DNA from: Lathyrus oleraceus
Taxonomy: Eukaryota; Streptophyta; Magnoliopsida; Fabales; Fabaceae
Assembly: GCF_024323335.1 (NCBI RefSeq)
Contig: NC_066580.1
Coordinates: forward strand, 262,278,332 to 262,342,331
Direction of reading: 5' to 3'
Length of the DNA: 64,000 nucleotides
Positions 46,522 to 58,193 of the stretch are shown in pieces. The translations under genes and the position numbers were made by a program. The notes beneath the pieces were generated by a model. The model did no database searches, had not been told where the DNA came from, and saw only the letters and a list, made by a program, of their open reading frames with translations. Within the stretch, counting starts at the first letter, position 1. Each line of letters starts with the position of its first letter.

Positions 46522-49500
46522 TGTAAGACCCCAATTTTGGCCCTAAGATCCCTCATGGCATCATAACATTGCATTTGCAAAGCCTCAAGGATCATAAGCA
46601 TCTGGGTTCCCTTTGCCTTTGGTTGGTACCTCTTGTGAGTGGTTTGATGTCACCAAGCATGCTTGAATTGTGTATCATTGTTTTCTCATTTTTCTATTAA
46701 ACCAAAAGCACAAAAATATGTCACTAACATCTTTTGTTTGTAGCTTGAGCAATCACAAGGTCAAAAGCTTCTAGGTGATCCTTTGTGCAATGATATGGCC
46801 AAGAGAAGATAAAGGCAAGCATGGCAATGGTTCCCAAATCTCTCATCCATCAAATATGCCTCCCTAGCATCTCAATTCATCATTTTGATCAAAGTAAGTC
46901 AAAGGGTTTGAGGTTTGTTTCCCAAGGAAACCCTAATTCATCTGATCACCAACAATGCCTTGCTCATGAAGCAACCTCAGCCCATGATCAAATAAAATCA
47001 AGGGAAGTTCTTTAATTCATAATTTCATACATATTTGAACTTATTTGAGTGTCCTCAATCATCAATTCATCAAGATATGAGTTGTGGACTTCAGAAGTTG
47101 ATCAGTCAATTCATCTGACTATTTTGAAATGCACTGAGACCTAACTTTTTGTGTGTTGGTCAAATGGAGATGATCCCAAGAGAAACAATGTTCTTAAGGA
47201 CAATATGAACAACTTTCATGTTCATAAAAAATGGATTTGAAGCTTGGAAGATCATCATCCATTCCAAGACATTATAGGTCATTTTGACTGAAACCCTAAT
47301 ATTGGGTCAACTTCCCAAGAACATAACGCATTCATTTTTCATTATTTGGAGGTGGGACCAAATTAATTGGAACGCTTATTGTGTCTACTTCAAAAGTTAT
47401 GTTGAACAAAATTTCAAAATCTCAAAATAAATACATGTGATAATGCAAAACATTATAGGTCACTTTGGGCTAAATGCATTGAATTGTAAAAAGTCAAACT
47501 TCAAGTGCCCATAACTTCTTCATAAAAAATCCAAATGATGCAAAATTTAAGTCAAAATTTATTTTCTTGAAGAGATATACAACTTTTATGTTGGAGGTTT
47601 TTTCATTTGAAGCTTGCATCATCAAAACAGAAGGGCTTGAAGTTGGTTCATTTTTACAAATTTCTCAAAGGCATATTTTGTGCATTGAACTTCATGGCCT
47701 GTTTTCATAAATTTCCACATTCCAAATGAGTTTTTGTTCAACATAACACTTGTTCCTTATATCAAGACCTTTCCAACCATTACCCACATGCTTATGTTTG
47801 GATTTTCTAATTGGCATTTTCGAAGAGGTGAACATTTAGACATAATTATGGAATTCATGATGAAACTTCATGCACAAGCCTTTGCCTTACCATTTGCACA
47901 TCCAAAACTCATCCATTTGTGTTCAACATGCAAAACCAATTGAGTTTGGGCCTTACATGCGCCTGTACAGGCCCATGCATGGAGGACCCAAGCTCATGCA
48001 CACACGAGTTCTCCACCTCCTTGCATCACCTTGTGCTATAAATAGATGCACTGTTTCATTCATTTGGACACCCTGAATCAATCTGAAATGCTGCAGAAAT
48101 CAAAACCTAGCCATCACTAAAGGAATACTCATTTTTCCACTTCTGATTTCAAGTTTGAATTTCAACAAAATTAGTTGATCTTTAATACTTATTCCTTAAC
48201 CTTGCACTCACACCATACTTCAAGTTCAAGCTGCAAGCAAAAGTTGGAAGGAATCGTGTGAATTAGAGCTGCTCTTCAAAGGTTTACATCTCAACTGTTT
48301 TGATCCATATCTCTTTGTACAATGTGATTTGTTTGTGTCCATTTGGTTTTCTGAAGTCCTCGTGCAAGAGCCAAGTCAGTGGTGGCTTTGATTTTATGTT
48401 TTGATGAACTTCAGTTTATGCACCTGGATTTTCCAACTCTGATTTCTCATTCCATAGAAACTTTGAGTACAATCCAAGGTTACAGGGGTGATGTACATCA
48501 CCCCAGCTTTCCAATGATATGAGGATCGCCCATTTTTATTAAGATTTTTGAACCTGCAAATGTCACCGGATAACGCAAGCTCGCCGGAGAAGACGGTGGT
48601 GTACACCACCGTTTCTTTGGCAGATCAAATCTGAGCCATCAGATGCGTTTTCCAGATCAAATTGTGGCCATCAGTTGTTATGACTTCATTTAATGCCTCG
48701 TGTGTCTCAGTTGACTAAGGCATATGGTGAGCACGCGCGTGAGGGCCTTAAGATGTGCCACCTCAATTAATGAAATCTTATCCAACGCCTCTCCTTTTTT
48801 CTGATTTTCTTAATTTCCATTTTATTTCTTTTATTTCATTTAACTTCAAAAATTCATAGCTCTCTCATTTTAATTCCAAAAAATATGGGACCAATTGCAT
48901 TATTTCTCTTTTTAATTCTAGTTTCTAAAAATGATTTTTATTTTATTTTTATTTTTTCATTTGATATTGTTTGTGAATTTTCTCATTTCTGGTTATTTTT
49001 AATTCATTTTAATTAGTTTTTGATATTCAAAAAATACAAAAATATTTTCTCAACCTCTTTGAATGATGATGGATCTATGAAAAATATTCTCATCAATTTT
49101 TTAATTGATTTGAGATTTATTTGAGATTTTAGTTCAATTAGGTTATTTTTTATTCATTTTTAATTGACTAAAAATAGTTTCTGACTTTTAAAAATGCTGA
49201 ATTTTTTTGTCAAACTTTGTTTGACCTTGTTGAACTTTGGATAATTCACTTGGACTTTTCAAAGTTGATTTGAAGTGATTTTGAAGTTTGACCTTTCTTT
49301 AATATTTTAATTCAAGTTTATTTTTAAATATTAAAAATGCCAAAAATATGTTTATTTCTTGACCTCCAATCTTCATCCCACTTCTGGTTTTGATAGTTTG
49401 ACCATGATCCTCAATGTCATTGGTCAACATTTATTGATTGGTATATTCCATTTCATTTAATGCACTTTATTCTTTTCATTTCCATTATCTTCTTCTTCTT

Positions 49501-51427
49501 CTTCTTCTTCTTCTTCTCTTCTTTTGGATCAATGAGTTAAAGGTTGATAAGTTAGCATTGATTAGGGAGGTTTAATCTTCCTTGATTCAAATCTAATTCA
49601 TCTTGATCAATTGATCAAGTGAATGGCTTTGTATTAAGGATAGATTGCTTCCTAAATCATGCAAAGGACTTAAACCAATACAAGATCATTTCTCTTCTTC
49701 TTTTTGGCATGGCAAGTTGTTGGAACTTGGTTCACTAATCAAGACTTCTAACTTGTGTTGTTGCCTATATTATTATTGACCGGTCTCAGATAGTTGTGAC
49801 TTCTATATAAGTCCAATTACGATTGCTTAACATAGCGCTAAATTCGCCTTATGGCACACTAACTATTAACATTGACCATTGACTATTAACATTTACTTCT
49901 TGCTCTTTACATTTATGCAATTTATTATTCTTGTACATATTATTCATTTGCTATTTCCTTTGCTCACTTGAGCACATGTTTATGTTAATGCAATTTGCCT
50001 TTTGCTCACTTGAGCACATAATTGTGTATATATACTATTGTGCTTGTGTGTTGTTTTGATTGTTGTGGACCAAATGCAAAAATGGACAAATGGACTTAGA
50101 CTTTAGGACCTTCCCCAAGCTAATGGAGTTTGAAGAGCAACTAGGCCTCATGCCTTTAGAGTGCTTAAAATGTCAAAGAGCAACTAGGCCTCATGCCTTT
50201 AGAATGCTTAAAACTTGAAGATGAACTTTGAAAGGATTAAATTCTAAACTCCCTATTATCCATTCTTTGATTGCATTATGGAACTTTTTAATGTGTGTGT
50301 TCTTGTGCTAGGGATTCCAACATTGAGCCAAATTGAGGAACCATTGCCATGAGCTTCTAAGAGAGAGAGATCTAAGAGCCATTGGAAGATTCCTAGGAGC
50401 TTGTTGTGATTGTGTGCTTGCTTGCTTGAGTATTTGTTTATCTTGCTTATTCCAAAGGATGGGAGCTACTTGGATCATCAATATGATCTCAAGAGAGGAA
50501 CTCCATTTGTGGTCTTGTTTCTTATCCCTTCTCTCTTGTATGTTTAGGACTCTAGCCATTCTTCTTCTTCCCTCCACTCTAGCCCAAGCCAAAACTTTTG
50601 TGCAAACATTTAACATTTGTTTTCAAACATTAGAAACCTAAGCCTTATGCTTTTGATTGTCAAACTTTTTTTTCATAACACTTATTTTGAATTGAACTTC
50701 TAAACCAACTTTGACCATACTTTGTGAATACTTTTCATTGGTAAATATAACCAATTCAAATGTCTTTTTGTGGTTTCAATGGCCACTTTCTTAACCAATT
50801 TTTTCATAACCTTTAGCTATTAGGTTTGAGTTATCCTTGAGGTAGATGTAATACTCACCTATATCCTTAGTGATGGACAATGAGTCTTCCATGCTTATTA
50901 TAGGGTTAACCCCTCACTAGCATGTTGAAGCTATCCTCACATGGTGGATTTGTGGTTTTAGGTTGAGTTTTCTCCCTTGGATAACAAAAGACCTTAAGGT
51001 TTTTGGACCAATCAATTCACCAACTCATTTTGAGATTTTTACCCCGAACTACGAGGTTTTGATCCTAATCTTTTTTAAGATGGTACGTAGGCAATGGGTT
51101 TATCCATCCAAATACAAAATGTAAATAAACTTGTATATTCTCTTCTCATCTCTTCAATCATGTTTGCACAAATAAATTTTCACAAAATACCAACCTTACA
51201 ACAAATGTAAAAAGGGCTCCCTAGGAGTACCTAGGATGTTTTGGGTGCTTAAAACCTTCACATTGCATAACCAACCCCCTTACCCAGATCTCTGACATTT
51301 TTACTAGTTTTTGATTCGATAAAACTTTTAGGTTTTTGTTCGCTTTCTAACCATTCCTTAGGATAATAGAAGTGCGGTGACGACTCAACTTGTATGGTTT
51401 ACCTTGGATTTAGTCAATATCTCTAAT
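46522..51427 (+). repeat. Ogre-type LTR in plus orientation, apparently solo
   Basis: Starts TGTAAGACCCCAATTTTGGC and tracks the younger Ogre LTR (read on its minus strand) through 'GCCTCAAGGATCAT', 'TTATAGGGTTAACCCCTCAC' (50900), 'TTTTCTCCC.TGGATAAC' and 'GAAGTGCGGTGACGACTC' (51369). The flanks hold no Ogre internal sequence, so it is probably a solo LTR. Its 3' end is damaged or replaced by the adjacent MITE, and no matching 5-bp duplication for the left flank CATGC was found. A (TTC)n tract sits at 49488-49516. The hairpin module is at 51068-51107. Confidence 0.75.
51068..51107 (+). other. LTR two-hairpin module
   Basis: ATCTT/AAGAT (51068-51081), linker GGTACGTAGGCA, then ATGG/CCAT (51094-51107, loop GTTTAT). 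Same order as in the other LTRs read in their sense direction, with different stems. Confidence 0.65.
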
Positions 51428-51670
51428 GAGAATGCTATTTTTATGTGAGAACATGAGAATGAATCTGAACCATTAGATTTAAATAAATGGGTGAGAGGAG
51501 AGAGAATTTTGATAATCAGAAATATAATATTTTAATTTAAGTGATTTATTTTAATAATGGAGGAGAGAGAAAATTGATTGAAAATAAAAATTACACATAA
51601 TCTCACCAATTTATTTTAAATCTAATGGTTCAGATTCATTATCATGTTCTCACATAAAAATAACATTCTC
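51428..51670. mobile_element. MITE-like element with about 60-bp terminal inverted repeats
   Basis: GAGAATGCTATTTTTATGTG at 51428 is matched in inverse by CACATAAAAATAACATTCTC ending at 51670. The arms stay complementary through 'AACATGAGAATGAATCTGAA' and 'CCATTAGATTTAAATAAAT' with few mismatches. 243 bp, AT-rich, no ORF. No clear target duplication, so the superfamily is undecided. Confidence 0.7.
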
Positions 51671-51686
51671 ACAGTATACGTTCTCT

Positions 51687-51889
<203 letters not shown>

Positions 51890-51972
51890 TTGTATTTTCT
51901 GTTCCTTTACAAAAATAAGCAATGTTGAACTTCTTCAACATGTATATTTTTAACAAACCTGAACAATGATAT

Positions 51973-52088
51973 TGTTGGAAGAAAATGTGAGTTGTTACAT
52001 CCTATATCATTTATAAATGGGTGGAGCATTAGATTTATAAGAGAGATGATCCTTATACGTAATGCCTTAAGATTTTGGGTAGAGATGT

Positions 52089-52124
<36 letters not shown>

Positions 52125-52478
52125 TCTCTCTCTCTTGTGGTCTTGGAGCATTGGATAACCGTTGGTGCTCCCGACTTTCCCATACTCCCCAGCTAATGGT
52201 ATCAAAACCATGATTCAAGTTGGTGGGGGAGCGTGAGTTAAATTCGGCGATCCTGTTATAGGATGTGGAGACTCACACTTGTGAGGAATATTGTTGGGTG
52301 CAAATGTGACTGGTTAAGTCCCACATCGCCTATGAATGATTGAAATGTTGGATTTATAAGAGAGATGATCCATATACCTAATATCTTAAGGTTTTGGAAG
52401 GAGACATGTCTCCATCTCTTGTGGTCTTAGAGCATTAGACGCCTGTTGGTGCTCACAACTTTCTCAAACTCCCCAACA
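51973..52478 (+). mobile_element. TRIM-like small LTR retroelement
   Basis: Two diverged direct repeats, 51973-52194 (TGTTGG...CCCCAGCT) and 52292-52478 (TGTTGG...CCCCAACA), share 'TTTATAAGAGAGATGATCC', 'CTTGTGGTCTT.GAGCATT' and 'GTTGGTGCTC'. Two bases after the first repeat comes TGGTATCAAAACC, an initiator-Met-like PBS. The interior is only about 97 bp. The second repeat keeps 'AAGTCCCACATCG', common in plant TRIM/copia LTRs. A (CT)n expansion (52092-52136) lengthens the first repeat. No clear target duplication. Confidence 0.6.
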
Positions 52479-54299
52479 GGGATCCCTGTGAGAATTGTTC
52501 TCTCGGGTCCCCAGAAATTACCTCCTACGGGAACAGGGATATGGAACAAAGTCTTTCTAAAGGGACTTCAGGAAAGGGGATATAGAACATATCACCGCCC
52601 CACCTAAATTACCTTAATATTTCAAAATATATAATTTTAATTTAAAATACTGTTTTATTTGTCTTCTCAAATATTTTTAATTAAAAAATTAAAACGTAGA
52701 ATAATATTAGTAAAAGAGAGATATTCAAAGTTATTATTTTAAACATTTTGAAGTTTGAAATTTTGGAGTCCAAGACCATCATGGATATGGATTAATTATT
52801 GAAAAAACAATAGATTCATCGCAAATGATTATTTTTCTACATTTCTTTGTTGGGTTTTGAATTTTTTTACTATAGTTTGATTAAAAATAAAAGATTTGTT
52901 TTTAATTTTTAATTTTAGTATGTTTATAAATTTCTGAAGGATATGCATGGACGAGGGTAAATGACAAATTCCGTAGATATCGAAAACGAAGATGGGAATA
53001 GATTTAGGGGTGAGGACAAAGACAAAGATTTATCCCCTGCCATCGCCACACCCTATTAACATCCCTATCTGAATTAGTTGACTAATTAAAATGAGTGTAA
53101 TAGAAGATCTTTTATATATTAAATTAAATACCTTATGTTATGGGGGTGGGAATATGACATACCAATAAATAGGTGTCTACCATCTAGTTTACACAGAACC
53201 AAGTTAAATAATTTTTTTAAAAAATAGAAAAGACTATACTTTTTTAAAAGTTTATTTAGCTACAAGACTAGGCCACATGTCATAAAAAAATCTTTTAAAT
53301 TTATCATAACGACCTATTTAAATAGACATGGATAATTTTATTATTATTACATTGTATTTTATATTTCGAATTTAAATATAAAAATAAAACTTAATTATCT
53401 TGAAGAACTTGTGAAAATAAGTAAAAAAAATCTTATGAAAAATATTATAAATTGTTGCCATTAGTTATTTTTATAAGTTTTCTCGAACAAATAACATCAC
53501 AAAACTTATGCTAATAAGTAAACTCGAATGAATTAATAAAAACAAACATTATCCTTATTGATCATTTACTTTGTTAGTCTATTTAATAAAGTTTTAGTTA
53601 AATTGCTTATTCACAAATGTTCAAATAAAGACATTTAAGTAGGATAGTAGGCTAATACGCTTTCGAAAATGCTAGATTAATGCCTAAAATTAAGTCTATA
53701 AATTAAATTTAAAATTTTAACTTTTTAGTAGATGAGACACATGGTTGACAAAACCTATCTTGGGACAACCTATTCCCACCCATAGATTTATGTTATATTG
53801 GTAATTCATTATAGAATAATTTTTTTTATGTATTAGTTATTTTTGGATGGAAAGAATAAACGATAGTTTACTATTTTGTGACTTGGTGTTTTTTTTTGCA
53901 ATGTCTACACTGTGACTTGTATTATCAATAGTTTAGATAACACAATGGTTTGAAATTGTACTCTTTTCATGGCAACATTAGCTAGTGTTATTTTATCCTC
54001 AATTTAAAATGAAAGTAGAAAAGATTTCCAATATTTATTTCATTAGAATCTTGCAATTGGTGGCATCTACATCTTAGACCAGGGGGAGAAACCAATGTCT
54101 TGTAACACAATGTTCAAGTACAATTGACAATTCTCAGGCTCCAAAAACAGCAAATTTTGGTCGGCAATTAAAAACAACATTAAGGGATAACTTATACATA
54201 TGGTGAATGATACTTTTTCCCGAACAACAACTTTGTTAGCAAATTCATTTGACAGTATTATCATCACTCATCCAAAGTAACACATCCTTGAGAGAAACC
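52479..54299. other. AT-rich intergenic DNA upstream of the SAM-PRXL2 gene
   Basis: No gene is seen. Two stretches (52480-52620 and 52935-53060) are rich in GGGGATATGG / GGGATCCCTG-like text and may be remnants of one transposon. The promoter of the downstream gene should lie in the last few hundred bases; no unambiguous TATA box stands out. Confidence 0.45.
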
Positions 54300-54452
54300 A
54301 TGGCTTCATTTTCAGTGGAAGAATTCATAGGAAATGGAGTTTTAAAGGAACTTCTCCAAAAACTGTTGGAAGAAGGTTGGGATGATGTATCAACACTGAA
54401 GGTCATGGGTACAGAAGACATGGATTTACTATACATGACACAGAAGCAAAAG
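54300..54452 (+). CDS. Exon 1, start of SAM domain
   Basis: ATG at 54300 (MASFSVEEFIGNGVLKELLQ), 51 codons, ending AAG|GTTGG. It is preferred over the in-frame extension upstream, which has no ATG. The first half of the SAM fold is encoded here. Confidence 0.8.
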
Positions 54453-54536
54453 GTTGGTCATAGTTACCACTAACATATTTCAAGTTTCCTTAAAACTATA
54501 TGCTTTTTTAAATGTCTTTTTCTTTTAATACCATAG

Positions 54537-55119
54537 GAAGTACTTGGAATGAGATGTTACCTACATGATAAAGGATTGATGCAATATGCAAATAAGATGG
54601 AAGACAGTGGTGAAAACCTGCTAGAGCTTCTAAAACTAAGCACTAATGATCCTGTTTCCAAGTTTGAAATGAAAAGAGGCCACGTTGCTCGTTTCATTAA
54701 CAAAACAAGACGCGATGATTCTCTTAAACTAAAAAAACTTCCCCTAAGAAGAACAAGCATAGTAATTCACGGAGATGATAGCATCATCCCTAAGAGTAAT
54801 GGATCAAATTATACCTCGAGTAACTGTAATACTACAAGATCGAATATAGGAAGTAATGCAGGTTCTGATGAACAATCAATGATTAACGGTATGAAGATTA
54901 AAGATGGATATGTTTTTAAAGGGATTGTAGCTTCTGAACCAGCTGAGCCTAGAGCATGTGGTTGTTTGAAACCACCTCAAGTTAGTGACCAAGTTATTAA
55001 TTATTGTGCTGTCGAGAATATTTCAGTTCAGAAATTAACTCCCGAGTATAAGATTGGTATGCAACCATTGGTAAAAATTAAAACTCCACCATTGAAGGCT
55101 TCTGAACTTTGGCGAAATA
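54537..55119 (+). CDS. Exon 2, 5' part, up to the transposon
   Basis: Begins after acceptor ACCATAG (intron 54453-54536, 84 bp), phase 0, and carries the rest of the SAM domain and the linker. Interrupted after codon '..SELWRN' by the copia LTR at 55120. Read into the LTR, the frame adds a few residues and stops at TAG 55143-55145, so only a truncated SAM protein could be made. Confidence 0.85.
55115..55119. repeat. Target-site duplication AAATA, left copy
   Basis: AAATA precedes the left LTR and recurs at 59701-59705 after the right LTR. A perfect 5-bp match. Confidence 0.93.
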
Positions 55120-55366
55120 TGAAGACACAAGATATAAGGTTTTAGACGGAGGGAGGAGGAACAGACTTTTCTCTACAATCTTCACTTATATTCAAATGTC
55201 TTAATGTTTTACAAAGAGGTCTGGTCCTTATATAGAGATAAGGCCAGACAAGAAAGGCCAAGTAATTAAATGCAGTAATGAATACTATCAGGTCCCTAGG
55301 ATAGTTTGATTACCCAAGAGAATAAACTTTTGAACTCCCCCATACACATTTAAATTTATTCCAACA
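55120..55366 (-). repeat. 3' LTR of the copia element
   Basis: On the minus strand it runs TGTTGGAATAAATTT ... TTGTGTCTTCA. Identical to 59454-59700 except C for A in GAAAGGMCAAG. Confidence 0.95.
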
Positions 55367-55380
55367 AAACTCCCCCATAA
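55367..55380 (-). other. Polypurine tract of the copia element
   Basis: Minus strand ATGGGGGAGTTT directly before the LTR start TGTTGG. Confidence 0.8.
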
Positions 55381-55382
55381 AT

Positions 55383-58193
55383 TTAAATGCTCTTCCGATC
55401 AATCATGCCCAACATCTTCTTGCCTCTATCGAACAGCTCCTTCGATAGTGGTTTGGTCAAAATGTCTGCTGCTTGATCCTTGCTTGCAACATGTTTTAGT
55501 TCGACACTTCCTTCCTTCACGTGTTCTCGAATGAAGTGGAAGCGAACGTCAATGTGCTTGCTCCTTTCGTGATTTACTGGATTCTTCGCCAGTTCGATAG
55601 CAGATTTGTTATCAACTCTTATCAATGTTGCGTCTTCCTGCTTCGATTCTATTTTGTTTAGCAATCTCCTCAGCCAAATTGCATGACACACGCACCAAGA
55701 TGCTGCAACGTACTCAGCTTCACACGTCGAGAGAGTCACAATTGGCTGCTTCCTCGAAAGCCATGTGAAAGCAGTGTTTCCCATGAAGAAAACATAGCCT
55801 GAGGTGCTCTTTCGATCATCAACATCTCCGCACCAATCACTATCTGAGTATCCAGTCAGCTTGTACTCTTCTGCCTTCGAATAAAACATTCCAAGTGACA
55901 CAGTTCCTTGGACGTATCGAAGAATTCTCTTTAAAACTTTCCAGTGAGCATAGACTGGTTCCTCCATGAATCGACTCACAATTCCCACACTTAGTGAGAG
56001 GTCAGGCCTTGTGCAAGTAAGGTATCGGAGGCTTCCAACCAAGCTTCAAAATTTGTTCGCTTCGACGCGTTCTCCCCCATCAAATTTCGAAAGCTTTGCT
56101 CCAGGTTCCATTGGTGTCGAGATTGGATTGCAGCTATCCATGTTGAACCTCTTCAGAATATCTTTGGCATACTTTTCCTGAGAGACAAAAATGCCATCTT
56201 CTTCTTGTCGAACCTCCAGTCCAAGAAAATATTTCATCAGACCTAAGTCTGTCATCTCGAATTCCTGTGTCATTTCTCTTTTGAATTCTTCAATTAACTG
56301 TTTGTTGTTGCCCAGAAAAATCAGGTCATCGACGTAGAGGGCAACAAGCAGCAATCTTTCTCCAGCCTTCTTTACATATACAGCATGTTCATAAGGACAT
56401 TGCTGAAAGCCATTTTCTTTGAAGTACGTGTCTATTCGAGTATTCCACGCTCTTGGCGCTTGCTTCAGCCCATAGAGTGCTTTCTTCAATCTCAGCACTT
56501 TGCCTTCGCTTTCGATCTTCATATATCCTGGTGGCTGTTCGACGTACACTTCTTCTTTGAGCACACCATTCAGGAACGCTGACTTGACATCCATCTGATG
56601 TATTGGCCATTTGTATTGAGCTGCATGTGAAATGAGTAATCGAATAGTTTCCATTCTGGCAACAGGCGCAAACACTTCATCATAATCAATTCCTGCTTTC
56701 TGCTTATAGCCTTTCGCTACCAGCCTTGCTTTGTATCTTTCGATCTTGCCTTCAGCATTCATCTTCTTCTTAAATACCCACTTCACGCCAATAGTCTGAC
56801 TTCCTTTTGGTAGCTCTGCTAGTTCCCAAGTATTGTTCTTTTCGATGGCTTTGATTTCTTCATCCATTGCATTCTTCCAGTTTCGATTTCTCATAGCTTC
56901 TTCGAAACTCACATCTTCAGTATCTGCCAGCAAGCATACAAGGTGTACCTCTTCTGTGTTTTCATACAAATCTTGCAGACTTCTTAATTTGGGTTGTGAA
57001 GGCTCATTTTCATCATCGGAATCTTCAGGTTCTATCGAAGTGTCTGTTGGCACAACAACTGGTGTTGCTTCTTCTTCTTCGACGAGAGCTTCAATCGAAC
57101 TGCTCCAGTCCCATCTGCTTGCTTCATTTACTCGAAAGTCCCTGCTTACAATCACCTTTTTGTTTATTGGGTCGAAAAGCCTATAGCCTTTCGATTTCTC
57201 ATCATACCCAATAAGTATATACTTCTGACTCTTATCCTCCAGCTTCGTTCTCCTTTGATCAGGCACATGTGCATAAGCCACGCTTCCAAAAATTCTAAAG
57301 TGAGACACAGTTGGCTTCTGTCCACTCCAGGCTTCTTGAGGTGTTATGTCTCCAAGCTTCGAGTGAGGACATCTATTCTGGACATAAACTGCACATTGTA
57401 CAGCTTCTGCCCAAAATTCCTTCGACATGTTCTTGTTCTTCAGCATTGATCGAACCATATCAAGCACTGTTCGATTCTTCCTCTCAGCTACTCCATTTTG
57501 TTGAGGTGAGTATGCTGTGGTCAGAAATCTTCTTATGCCTTGTTCCTCACAGTACTTCATGAATGTTGTCGAAGTATATTCTCCTCCTCTATCTGATCGA
57601 AGCGCTTTGATGCGTCTGTCAGTTGCATTTTCAACCATCACTTTAAACTTTCTAAATGTCTCGAATGCTTCAGACTTCTCCTTCAGAAAATACACCCAAG
57701 TCTTTCTCGAATAGTCATCGATGAAAGAAATGAAGTATTTCTTGCCACTGAATGATTCTGGAGTGATTGGTCCACATATGTCAGTGTGGATTAGTTCCAG
57801 AATTTGCTTTGCCTGATATTCTGCCTTCTTTTGAAAGGAAGTTCTGGTTTGCTTGCCAAAAACACAGTCTTCACAGAATTTTTCATCGAACTCCACGTCT
57901 GGTAGTCCATGCACCATATTCTTCTTCGACAGTCTTCTTAGTCCAGCCTGATGTAAGTGTCCAAAACGCAAGTGCCATAGGGATGCTTGGTCTTCGACAT
58001 TAACATGCAAGCATTTCTCTCGAATGCTCTTCAGGTTCAGCTTATACATTCGATTCTTCCCCATTTCGACTAAGGCAACTAGACGTCCTGTCTTGTCCTT
58101 CAGCTGCAGGTTTCGATCCTCCATGAGTATCGAATACCCCTTCTCTGTTAGTTGTCCCAAACTCAAGATATTTGCTTTGAGATTTTGGTACAT
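55383..58193 (-). CDS. pol: Copia pol region (pre-integrase, integrase, RT, RNase H) with one nonsense codon
   Basis: After the frameshift the frame reads '[15 protein letters not shown]', pre-integrase '[17 protein letters not shown]', integrase '[10 protein letters not shown]', 'LRSDRGGEY' and '[10 protein letters not shown]' (D, D, E), RT '[13 protein letters not shown]', '[11 protein letters not shown]' and '[11 protein letters not shown]'. A TGA at 56048-56046 follows 'ERVEANKF' where CGA would be expected from a single transition. The frame then continues with '[16 protein letters not shown]' and RNase H ('SDWCGD', '[13 protein letters not shown]') to TAA at 55385-55383. Confidence 0.9.

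Noticed and set aside
46517..51432. 5-bp duplication for the plus-strand solo LTR
   Set aside because: The left flank CATGC has no match at the damaged right end. The resemblance to the CATGG of the nested Ogre is taken as coincidence.
51968..52483. Target-site duplication for the TRIM-like element
   Set aside because: Left GATAT and right GGGAT do not match, so no duplication is claimed.
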